In this document: one piece after another, positions 37,977 to 47,817 of the stretch
How the letters are laid out: every line of letters begins with the position of its first letter
Position numbering within the stretch: position 1 is the first letter of the stretch
Assembly (NCBI GenBank): GCA_018417955.1
Contig: JACTVC010000019.1
Location: 930,001 to 994,000, forward strand
Source of the DNA: Laccaria trichodermophora
Taxonomy: Eukaryota > Basidiomycota > Agaricomycetes > Agaricales > Hydnangiaceae
Direction: 5' to 3'
Length of the DNA stretch: 64,000 nucleotides
The notes under the pieces: model-generated
What the model was told of the DNA's origin: nothing
Seen by the model: only the letters and a program-made list of their open reading frames with translations
Database searches by the model: none
Translations under genes and position numbers: made by a program

Positions 37977-38482
37977 TCAATGAACCTCGCGAATATCATG
38001 TTCTGGGAAATCTCTTGTGACCTTTCCGCCGCCCGTCTCGTAGGCGACATGATACCACATGCCGGAGATCTAAATGATATTAAGAACGATGTAGGGTTTG
38101 ACATGGAAATCATACCGATTTCAAAATTTTGAGAGCACCTAGCACGGTCCCGATGACCCACCCGTTGGCAGCAATCCGCACCTCGACGCGCTGATTCTTG
38201 AGAAGAAATCAGTAATGAAGCGCACATGACTGCATTAAGTCACCCAAACCGTGATAAATTTCCTTGCCTTTCAGAAGATGTGAGTTAGCGCTCCTGACGT
38301 CTATGAAACCAAAGGCCCACCAGAGCGAAGTTCATATCACCTGTTCTTCTCATCACAGGACTTGAATAGCAAGAGGGTTGAGGTCCTTGTGGAAGTGGAC
38401 CATACATGGGCTGATGAGCTCCTAGATGGGCAGGCGGGAAGTGTTGAGAGTACGGGGGACCAGGTTGGGGCTGCATGGACAT
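37977..38482 (-). CDS. small proline-rich protein with Tudor-like domain (tentative)
   Basis: Exon 1 (38482-38341) reads MSMQPQPGPPYSQHFPPA, then GPLPQGPQPSCYSSPVMRRT, a proline/glutamine-rich tail. Exon 2 starts at 38300 and gives DVRSANSHLLKGKEIYH. Further exons give RVEVRIAANGWVIGTVLGAL and ISGMWYHVAYETGGGKVTRD, ending FPEHDIREVH at 37977. The alternating strands with VEVRIAANGW and MWYHVAYETGG resemble small Tudor/agenet-type barrels, which bind modified lysine or arginine. The junction between KGKEIYH and RVEVR does not keep frame with any canonical splice pair I can find. The gene may be mis-modelled, carry an indel, or be decaying. Function is inference only. Confidence 0.42.
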
Positions 38483-39877
38483 GTCGAGTATATTTGCAAT
38501 GTCGATGAAGTGCTTATGAGATGCTTGTAGTCGTCTGTTGGAGAGGAGCGGGAGTGGGTTGTTAGAGGAGCAGTTCAGCTCGGGGCCATTTATTCGTTGA
38601 GATGGAGATGCAATCGGGCGGCACAAGTGCATCGTGAGAGAAACTGAGGGTGACGAGAAGCGCCCGAGAAACGCCAAACCGAGATTGTAAAAGCCAAGAT
38701 TAGCAACATAAGCTGGCACGAGCCAGAACGCATGTATGCTATGGAGTAGTGAAGGAGAGGATCGTGTTTACTCATCGCATTTGAACGGTGAGAAGATCTT
38801 GAGTAGGCGCTTGTAACTGATTGGATTGTAAACACGCAATGTTTGAACCCAATCAATTTTGCAGGCCATTATGTGTTCTGGTCACTCTGTCAACGGAGAT
38901 GGCAGACTTTGGCATCAAGTCAATTGATAATTTGCTGTTGTATAGTTGACAGGCGCGGTCTTGATGCGTCGCGTATAACACGTTTAACTTGACGGCCCAA
39001 GACGAGAACTTCACGAAATAGGTTAGGCGGGCGTCGAAGGAGAGACACGGATCGCGACTTGAACACGACTTTGATTTGAAAATGTATTTCAGGAAAGTCC
39101 ACAACCTCCAGGAGGAGGTAAATTTGTCCGAAACGGTTGATCGATGTGCGTGTTCCCCGAGGGTTCATGAGGTGTGCCTTTGCCTTGGGTTGGCTGCTGA
39201 GCGCCGAAAGGCCATGCTTCTGGCACCCTAGATCGAGGTGGTGGAGGGTGAGAATATCCAGAGAATATCATGATTAGGACCGAGACCCGAGGCGTCTCTG
39301 TTGCTGGATTATACACGCTGCGGTACGAGGGCCTTTCGCAAATCCGGGGATAGATACCTTTCTCGACAAAAGATCCGCAGGAAAACGGGGTCGTGGTAGG
39401 ATGTGGTTTGGTATATTTGAAGTGACATACAGTGTTTTGCATGTGAGATTGCACTGCAAATCCCACGAAAACTTGTTTGCATTTGTATTTCGTGACCTGA
39501 AGTAACCATTTTGGGTTGATTTTGGGTGTAGAACGCATGACATCAGCGACAAACTACAAGTACAAACAGTTTTTCGTAAGATTTTGAGTGCAATCTCACA
39601 TGCAAAGCACTGTAATCAACACTTGGCTAGTTGAAGCATGGTCAGCGCGATAGAGCGGCTTACATAAAACATAGGATGATATCGTTTGCGCGTAAGGCCT
39701 GGGCTTGAAGTATTGACTGGCACTGACGCTGCTCAGCGAACGATAATAATAATGGCATGTGTGAGGAGCTTGCAAGGAGCTTGCCAAGTCGTAGCCTACT
39801 AGCACGATTTTGCTCGTCCGCCGGGCCGTGGTGGCTGTGACAGACATCAAGTTCTTTGAACCAACCTCTCACATAAA
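38483..39877. other. region with possible upstream minus-strand exons
   Basis: About 1.4 kb between the Tudor-like gene and RIM20. Minus-strand frames around 39089-39538 contain proline-rich text (SHPPPPRSRVPEAWPFGAQQ) that resembles the tail of the Tudor-like protein in composition and could be further 5' exons or a second related gene. No consistent exon chain was found. The segment next to 39877 should hold the RIM20 promoter. Confidence 0.3.
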
Positions 39878-42800
39878 ATGTCCAATCTCCTTGCAATTCC
39901 TTTCAAGAAAACACAAACGATACAGATAAAGGAGGCAGCCCGCGCATATATATCTGAACGTGGGGGAGCGCATCCTGATGAATTCAAAGAAGACTTTAAA
40001 GTCTGGCAGGATCTTCGAAAGGATGGAGTAGGCGGCGTAGTTCACGTCAATCGAATAGATGTTACCCTTCTGTGTGTAATGTCGTCTTGATTTCTCTGCA
40101 TATATTCTCAGACCACTCAAGCTATCAGGCTCAACTTGTTTCCATTCTAGCCAAACTTCCCACAGATGTAGGTAATCACTAGCGCTCGCAGTGGCACACG
40201 AAACTCATCCCATGTAGATCCAACTGGCAATCCCTTACACCCCTGCTTTCAATCCCTCTGCTGTTCCTATTTCGTTGTCAAACTTGGCTTTTGAACGCGC
40301 CTCTGTCGTATTTAACCTTGCGTCTTTGTACTCTCAATTAGCCGCGTCAGAAGATCGCGCCACCCCAGATGGCATCAAGCGAGCCGCAGCGAACTATCAA
40401 GTAATTCCACCTTTGTGTAATCTTTTCGTACTTCTGACAATATCACCAGCAAACCGCAGGGACTTTGTCGTTTTTGTCATCATCCGTTCTGCCGAAGCTC
40501 GTATATCCCCCTGATGTCGAGGAGATTCCGCTAGATCTCTCATCAGGGTTTATCAAGTTTCTGGAATGGCTGATGTTGGCCCAAGCACAAGAATGCTCTT
40601 GGCAACTAGCAAAACTCAGTAAGCAGCATCAAAGCGTGACTCTCGACCATACCTATGATACCGCTAGATCAATATAAGAACTCGCTCGTTGCGAAGATTG
40701 CAGCTCGAGTAAGTAAGCTCTTTCGTTCTTAGTTTCTCTCTTTGTAACCTGAATAGGCCGCATACCTGTACGAAACGGCCGCTACTACAATTCGTGAGGC
40801 GTCGCCGCCAGTCAAACATCTTCTTCCTCCGGTATGCTTTCTTTCTCGTCTCATGTCTATATTTTGACCCCCCCCCTAGGACTGGTTGCCTCACATAGAA
40901 GCAAAATCCCATCACTTCAAGGCAGTAGCGGAATTGAGAAAGAGCATGGATGATTTTGAGGCCAGTAGGTTCGCATTCATATCCGATTCAACTGACACAC
41001 CTACAACTCATCTATCTTTATAGGTACGGGATTGAATTAGCAAGACTAGGACAAGCGCAGGTTGAAGCGAAGGAAGCATACGACATTTCCAGACGTGGAA
41101 GAGTCGCTTCTCCGGTCTTGCAGGATGCTCAAGTACTTCAAATTATTGTTGAATAATATGGAGACTCAAGTTTCTCTCAGTCCCTACTCGAAACTGTGCG
41201 GAAATGCCTCACTCGGGCTCTGCGTGACAATGACCTCATATACCACCAAGATGTTCCTGCTGCATCAGCCCTGCCTGCTATTCAACAAACCAATCTTGCT
41301 GCGGCTACGATCCCGGCAGGCCTTCTCAACCCAGCCAGTATTTTGGGATCGAAACGTCCCATCTTCGGAGAACTCATTGGATGGGGAGCCAGAGAAGCGA
41401 TAAGTAAGCGCACCATTTTCCTGTCTTTACATTCATTCACCTGCTCGAATTTACCAGACATATACAACGACAGGAAACACGCCTTTGTGAAAGAGAGGGT
41501 CGTTGATGTTGCTCAGGAGCTCCAAGATGAAGCTGATGAGTATGTTGTGTCCGTGATATTCGAGACCGCTGCTAATCGTCTGCGCCTTGTTAGCCAGTTA
41601 CGAAAATTGAACCTCCCCTCCACACTGGAAGCCCTGGAACGCCCGATTGGCCTGCCTCCTAGTTTGTTGCGGAAGGCAGAGGAGGTTCGTCTTGAAGACG
41701 GACCCGCTAAGATTCAAGCAGCTCTTGATGACGTTGAAAGGCTGGCCGAACGAGATGAATCGATCTTAGACGAGGTACTCTTGTTCCAGACCTTGCGTAT
41801 TTGCTGTATTGACTCCCAAAATTTCGTGTAGGCTATGGACATCCTGGATAACGAGGCCTCAGAAGACGAAACGGCTCGGAAAGAGATACCTCTCAATCGG
41901 TTGCGGTCCCACGAAGCCAACGTGGAACTAATTGAGAAACAAAGACGATACCGTGAAATATTGAAGCAGGCACGCCAGAGTGACTCAGCTGTCCGGCAAA
42001 AGTGGGACGAATGGGAGGCAAATATCACTGAATTGACTCTAGACGAGGTGTGTAACTCAGCCCAGCACTCAAGTTGTCTGTAACATAGAGCGATCATTTA
42101 GGTGGATCTCGAAGCATCGGTTCCTTCCTCCACTTTCACCTCCGCCGTCGAGCCGACGCCTGAAAGTAGAAAAACACGGAGCCACGCACGTGCCCTTCGC
42201 GTCAAGCTAGAAGAGCTGGACACACTCCGACGAGATCAAAAGCAGCTTGCGCATCGAGCCCAGTCCCTGGCCAAGGCTGACGATATTCAGCCAATCATAC
42301 TGAGGGCAGCTTCTGGGTTTGAGAGATTAACAGAAGTCGAGCCACACATGTTTGAGGACGTTTCTGATGAACAACTCGCAAAGTACGACAAGTTCCTCAT
42401 GGACATGTCTGAACTTGCCCAGAAACAGAGTGTCATCCTGCAGGATATCAAGGTTTGAATTTCGATGCTGCTATCGTCATTGATACACATCTGAGGGCAA
42501 TCTTCAGAACGGCAACGAGGCATTCCTGAAATCTAGGCTGGAGGATCCGGTTGTGAAACAACGAGAACTTGCGCTACAATCACTTGATCTTGCATATTTC
42601 AAGTACAAGGAGATTACTCGAAATCTAGATGAAGGCAACAAGGTAGGCCTCTCCCTTCACGCAGGTGGATTTTCTTACCGTCGACAAATCAGTTCTATAA
42701 CGACCTTGCCGGAATTCTGATGCAGTTCAAGGAGGTGTGCAAGAGTTGGAGCCATGCGCGGAATCAGGAGATACAGTGAGCCTGCCGTCACTCTTAGGAA

Positions 42801-43049
42801 ATCTCCTCAGTTTTAATTTTCCCTAGCTCACTGACTCGCTCGGTGCAATCAATGTCTGTCCGCGATAATGTTGAAGACAAGACACCCAAGAAAGCCCGTC
42901 TATCCCCACCTAGATCGCCCGCTACAATTGCCTCAACACGCAAACCGACAGGAAAGTCTGCCCTCGGTTTACCCGCTATCACATTAAGTGATTTGGGATT
43001 CGAGGAGATCCCGCTGCCTCCCGGCCCACCAGAGCCAGTGAGTCGTTGA
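39878..43049 (+). CDS. RIM20: pH-response adaptor RIM20/PalA (BRO1 domain, ALIX family)
   Basis: Scaffold that binds ESCRT-III Snf7 through its BRO1 domain and the Rim101/PacC factor through its V domain, so that PacC can be cleaved in alkaline conditions. The start MSNLLAIPFKKTQTIQIKEA opens the BRO1 domain. It continues with ISLSNLAFERASVVFNLASL, LDLSSGFIKFLEWLMLAQAQ, NSLVAKIAARAAYLYETAAT and YGIELARLGQAQVEAKEAYD. The V-shaped coiled-coil part includes ERVVDVAQELQDEADEYV, RLRLVSQLRKLNLPSTLEAL, LIEKQRRYREILKQARQSDS and QRELALQSLDLAYFKYKEIT. The end is a proline-rich tail (SPPRSPATIASTRKP, IPLPPGPPEPVSR). Length near 850 residues fits the family. About fourteen short introns. Confidence 0.9.
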
Positions 43050-43148
43050 AAGAAAAGGGAAGATATGACTAGTTGTATTTTTCTGTATACCTACCTGGGT
43101 TACATACCCTGTAATAATGATTGGAATACACCTGTGATCGCGACAACC

Positions 43149-43982
43149 ATGTCACCTCGACGCAGGAGCATTGATTCGTCTGAATCGTCCAGCTCCGATT
43201 CCGAATCGCCAGAGAGGGACAAACGGAAAGGAGCAACGCAAAACGGCGCCCATCCTTCCGCTCAGAGTAATCAACCTTATCATCAACAGCAATCGTCCAC
43301 CATGTCTACCCCACCATTCCCCCTCCCAGAGAAATTTGAGCATAATTCACGGGCGCTGCCTCCCCACGGATCGCCTCCCGCCTATGCAGCTCAACAGCCA
43401 CCACCATCAGGGATCCGTATTCCTCTAGACACCGCGTCCTCTTTCTTACCCTCCCAGGATCAATTGGGCCCTCCAGTAAGCCACGACGCCGACGGTGTCT
43501 CCCCGGTCTTCCTCGGCTCCGCCATCATGAGCAACTCAGTCCATCCATGCAAAGTAGGCCCTCATCTCTCCCCTGCTGCGCATGTGCCGTACGGGGGTGC
43601 TGAATATCAGCATCATGGTCGATACGATCTGCTGCCCTTTGTACCGCAACAGATGGAATGGGTACATACTTCTCATGGCAGGATCCCCGCCGGAAGGAGA
43701 CCGATCGAAGGTGGCTACGAGGAACATGGGGGTAAGCTGTATCATGCCTTGGGGACGGTGGCAGGCTTGAAGGTTCCCGGAAAGACGGGAGAACATTTGT
43801 ACGTCACTACGTCCACTCTTCATTTCGGTACGGCGAAATTTCTTGGACAGGGACGGTGCCAATCTTTCTTTCGGAGGCCAGGAGCACGTTGTACATGATA
43901 ATTATGAGATCCTGTGCGTAGATTGCCTTTTGATCATATATTCATTAGGTGGCTAACTAATGTGCGCAGTTGCTGGAGGTAA
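43149..43982 (+). CDS. DM9-repeat protein (DUF3421)
   Basis: Soluble protein with two DM9-like units, a fold that in other organisms binds mannose-type glycans. The N-terminal third is low complexity (SSESSSSDSESPERDKRK, then glutamine/proline-rich). The domain contains PHLSPAAHVPYGGAEYQHHG, then PQQMEWVHTSHGRIPAGRRP, GYEEHGGKLYHALGTVAGLK and VPGKTGEHLDGANLSFGGQE, and HVVHDNYEILCWR at the end. The last two junctions are resolved: an intron after GEHL and one splitting the codon before CWR, giving a stop at 43980-43982. It begins 100 bases after RIM20 on the same strand. Ligand and location are unknown; no signal peptide is present, so a cytosolic role is likely. Confidence 0.8.
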
Positions 43983-44456
43983 ATCTCGAAAACTGCGGTA
44001 GTAGTTGTAACCTTGAAATTGTGAGGGACATTTGTACACGTAGGCAGGCGACAGGTTTTGCACTGTCCATACGATAGAGGCAATGGAATGGATGAAGTTG
44101 GTTTACAAGTGTCAAATCGACGGAACCTTGATATCAAAGTCGCTGCTGGCCCCTTGGTGTTGCACAGGCGGAACACGCCAGATGATCAGGCTTGTTTTCT
44201 CTACGGACGAAAGTATTGAATAACAGGTGAATCATTATGAAGTTGTCGACTCACAGCGTGCATACGTGACAACTCCATGTTGGTGAAAGATCCTTTGGTA
44301 TTGATTTACCACTTCTACCAAGAGTTCGTCCTGCCCCTTTGACGGGAGCCAATCCCAGCGATTCCTTCTTGCGCAGGTCGACCTCAGTCTGCACGATTTT
44401 ACCGATCCCAATGGGTCTTGTCTTGGCCCGTGAAGATTCTACTCGTGACGGATTGA
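43983..44456. other. convergent intergenic region
   Basis: About 470 bases between the 3' ends of the DM9 gene and the WSS1 gene. No gene-like signal was seen. Confidence 0.4.
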
Positions 44457-46025
44457 TTAGAGAATGGAAGAAGCGCCAACAACAGTTTTACCTGTTTCAA
44501 GTACTCTTGATCTTGTCGTCTCCTTCTTCAACCTCTTACCTCCGCCGCTGGTGTAAGTGGACCCCGAGGCAACGGGAAGGTCGCAAGGCTTCCTACCCCC
44601 TTCTTCATCAGACGAGATATCTAACACGTCGCTCACCAGTGCTGTCGGCTTCGAACCCTCCGGCTTGACACCAAAGTCGAACTCCCCCTCAAAATCCTTC
44701 CACAACGTGGCAGAATCCAACACCTCCACGTCGTCAACCTGCTTAGCAGCGAGCAACGTATCCCGTCTATCCTTGTCCGTCTCGCCCACGATTTCAACTT
44801 CATCGTCCGAAGACTCTGACCCGCTGACTGGCTGTGAAGTCGATGCTTCCCCCATCAACGCGCCCAACCTTCGTTCAGCAGCCAACGCTCTTTCCTCTCG
44901 ACCTCTTTTACTATAAACATGTAAATAACCCATCATTCGTGAAATTGAACAGAAACTAACCTCACTGCCCTTTTCCCTTTCCCTTTCTTTATATCGTCCG
45001 CACTGCCGCTAGCCAACGACGCTCCCTCACCAGTGAACGCATATTTGGAAGTAACACGAGCTCCCGCTTTGCGTTTTCTCTCCGTTTGTCGCCCTGTATG
45101 ATTTGAGGGTACAACCTCGCGTCGCTTGCCTCGAGCGACGCGTCGTCGGCGGGCGGTGGGTCGGGTTCGGGTTTGTGCGCCTCCACACTGCGTTTATGAC
45201 AAGAGTCAGAAAAGTCGATGAGGCCAGTTAGGATAGATAGTAGCGCACTAACCATGTATTCTGGCAAGTCGCCCGCTTCGATGCCTTGTCCTGATATCCT
45301 GGCAGAGTCGGCTAAGCGGGTGCCTGCAGACCAGTATCCTATTGCGTCTTTAGCCAAATGGCACGTTTTTTTAATTGGTGAATTGGGTACCATCTCCGTA
45401 ATACCCTCTGTCCTGCAACTGTCGCACTTCTACTCGAAGTTGTTTCCAAAGGGCTTGGAATGCAGGCCCGTGGTTCATATGCTGCACGGGGTGTTTTCAA
45501 TGCCAATAAACATGAGAATTTGAGGGCGGGGCACACCTTGATATGTGCCAACTAGAACATATCGTTAGTTGGACCGAGTGGACGATGATAAACACGAACC
45601 TCATGACAGAGAGTGCTCATGAGCCATGATGCGGGATAGAACGAGCCTCCCGGACGTCGCAGGACAAGTTCTGTTGAATAGGAACCATTTGGTCTACCTC
45701 CGCCACTGTGCAAAAGCCAAAGCAACCACACCCACCGACCGTTTCTCCGTTATTCCAGTTCCTCCCCGCGAAGACTTGATTATATTCGTACTGCATTTTG
45801 GTCGGAATCGGCATGCGCAAGAGTGTCCCTTTGACAAAGACACACCTCTTCCAGACTATTCACAACAAAGCCATGGGCCTTCATGACAGGGCGTACTTGA
45901 GCCGCCAACGCGCGCAACAGCTGCCTAGCATCGTCATTGTCATCGGGGAGTGCGGTAATAAAGTTGACATTTGGGTTTGGATTGGATTCACGTTCTTTGA
46001 GACGGAGATGAACCATAAGTACCAA
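44457..46025 (-). CDS. WSS1: WLM-domain metalloprotease WSS1 (DNA-protein crosslink repair)
   Basis: SUMO-linked protease of the WSS1/SPRTN group, which cleaves proteins crosslinked to DNA. Spliced exons read MVLMVHLRLKERESNPNPNV, LLRALAAQVRPVMKAHGFV, SLEEYEYNQVFAGRNWNNGE, TVELVLRRPGGSFYPASWLM, then STLCHELAHI and KHMNHGPAFQALWKQLR. The zinc motif HELAHIKHMNH matches HExxHxxxxxH and is completed only after two introns are removed. Next comes DGYWSAGTRLADSARISGQG. The C-terminal half is acidic and carries SUMO-interaction-like hydrophobic/acidic patches (DEVEIVGETD, DVLDISSDEEG). The zinc-ribbon end (WxCxxC) seen in many homologues was not found. All catalytic residues are present. It lies 63 bases downstream of the F-box gene on the same strand. 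Confidence 0.88.
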
Positions 46026-46087
46026 AATGGAAAATGGAGTGTGATTCTAAGTAGAGATATAAAAAGTATGCAATCGGTATCATACAC

Positions 46088-47533
46088 TCATCGACTTGAA
46101 CACAACTTTTTCCTGAAAACAAATTTCCTAGGTCCAACCCTCCTGCTCCCCTTGCGCGGGATGAGATCTATCGTGAACTCGAATTTCCGCTGCACACTCA
46201 TCTCTCGCAGTCTATCAACACCTGGATGACCCTCGGGTACCCGTATCTTCCTCAACAACTTGCATCCGCCAACGCACTCCAACCGCGCTTCCACCATCTC
46301 CGTCAGCGATGAGCCGGAAATGTTATCGAACGAAATTTCTGTTAGTTGGGGACACAGCCAACTAGGAGATTCCTCGTGTACTGCATGAGGCGTTAAAAGC
46401 TCCATGGTAGTATCCCCAACCTTAAAACCACCCACACAAAGCTCTTTCAACGACGACGTTGTTTTTCTGAGGCAAAGCACAAGGGTGTCCTCCACCATTG
46501 GCGCGTTGATCCACAGCGTCTCAATCGAACATCCTGAGCGATCAAGCAACGACACAAACGACGCCGAGTCCCATAGCTGCGGCGTTAACCAATGTGAATG
46601 CTTATCTAGCTCGGCGTGGATCCGAACATGTTTTAGCGCCGGAAGGACCAGGTGGTCCAGGATCTCGGTCAGGTCGTAGGAAATGTTCAATGACGTCAAT
46701 TTGGAAAGCAGCAACGGGGGGCGTGCGGGGAGGGCATCGTGACAGGGCCGCGTGATCCGTATGTGCTCGAGGTTGGCACACTGGTCTAGAACTTCAAGAT
46801 AATCAAGACTCCCATGCTCCATCGCCAACGACAGGCGTCTAAGCCTGGGGAGGGGAAGCTCAAGGAGGGTATCGGTATCTGCGAGATCATCCACCCAGGT
46901 GACTTCCCTCAGCTGGGGGGCGTCTGAAAGAAGGCAGGTGATTGGGGAGATGTTGGTGTTGCTGACATCTCGTGCGTGAAACTCGAACGTGCTCAAGGTG
47001 GGCACGCCGGCCTCGGCCAAGTTGAGGGTGTACATTGGAGGACAATAGAGGTGCCGAAAGTCGAACCTGACCTGCTTCCATCTGGCGGAATGACGACAGA
47101 TGGCATCGAGGATTTCTTGCTGAGGCTTCTCACCAAAGTCTATGGCGATGGAGAGAGATAAAGGCCGGTCTGCAGAACGTGAGAGCCAGAGAGTGGTGGC
47201 TGGGATATCTTCTAATCCTTTGTAGTTGATATGGATGGCTGTCCATAGCCCTGGAAGAGATATGGCGACGGATCGCCAGAGGGAACAGACCTGTGTGAGG
47301 AGGAGGGGAGCATCTGTTGGGGTAGGAATGGGGTATCGGTCTGTGGGTAAGCAGAAGATGAAGATTTCTGCGAGCAGTTCTGCAGGGAGAGCGGAAATAG
47401 GAGATGTCGATGAGGACTGGGGCAGAACATTTGTTTGTATGTTTCGCTGGTCGTATTGCGAGACATGGTTGATTCTCCTTGCGAGCTCTGCTGGATCGAT
47501 GGGAACAGTCCTCCGGCGATAGTGTGCTCTCAT
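46088..47533 (-). CDS. F-box protein with LRR-like C-terminus
   Basis: Single-exon gene of about 480 residues and a probable SCF ubiquitin-ligase adaptor. After a basic N-terminus (MRAHYRRRTVPIDPAELARR) the F-box reads ISALPAELLAEIFIFCLP, then LLLTQVCSLWRSVAISLPGL. The remainder has irregular leucine-rich repeats: LREVTWVDDLADTDTLLEL, LPRLRRLSLAMEHGSLDYLE, CANLEHIRITRPCHDAL, LTSLNISYDLTEILDHLV, LKELCVGGFKVGDTTMELLT and LTEISFDNISGSSLTEMVEA. This is the common agaricomycete F-box form. The ATG at 47533 is chosen because the F-box is preceded by a normal length of N-terminus; an in-frame ATG at 47689 is less likely. The substrate is unknown. Confidence 0.82.
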   Translation of the reverse strand: MRAHYRRRTVPIDPAELARRINHVSQYDQRNIQTNVLPQSSSTSPISALPAELLAEIFIFCLPTDRYPIPTPTDAPLLLTQVCSLWRSVAISLPGLWTAIHINYKGLEDIPATTLWLSRSADRPLSLSIAIDFGEKPQQEILDAICRHSARWKQVRFDFRHLYCPPMYTLNLAEAGVPTLSTFEFHARDVSNTNISPITCLLSDAPQLREVTWVDDLADTDTLLELPLPRLRRLSLAMEHGSLDYLEVLDQCANLEHIRITRPCHDALPARPPLLLSKLTSLNISYDLTEILDHLVLPALKHVRIHAELDKHSHWLTPQLWDSASFVSLLDRSGCSIETLWINAPMVEDTLVLCLRKTTSSLKELCVGGFKVGDTTMELLTPHAVHEESPSWLCPQLTEISFDNISGSSLTEMVEARLECVGGCKLLRKIRVPEGHPGVDRLREMSVQRKFEFTIDLIPRKGSRRVGPRKFVFRKKLCSSR

Positions 47534-47752
47534 GATAACCGGAGTGGGGTGGGGATATCGTTGAGTTTCAGAGCGCTCCAGCGTAGCAGTGATATCTTGG
47601 TGATAACACTCCAGTGATAAAAGCAAGATAAAAGTTGGGGAAGAGAACAGTGCACAACGTGTGTGGCAAAGCAAGTGGCAAAGGCACAACTACATATGTC
47701 GTGTGTAATTTTATTAAGGGTGCTCGGTCTTTTGCTCCGCTTAGACTCGGCC

Positions 47753-47760
47753 TATATAAA
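47753..47760 (+). promoter_or_regulatory. TATA box of the phosphofructokinase gene
   Basis: TATATAAA lies about 58 bases before the phosphofructokinase ATG. A strong TATA element close to the start fits a highly expressed glycolytic gene. Confidence 0.5.
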
Positions 47761-47817
47761 TCTGTAACCCAGAGTAGTCCTTCCAGAGTCCCTCTTCGTT
47801 ATCAACCTACATTCACA

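Noticed and set aside
43536..43862. Minus-strand frame of 108 codons
   Set aside because: It is antisense to the DM9 domain, which has clear family motifs.
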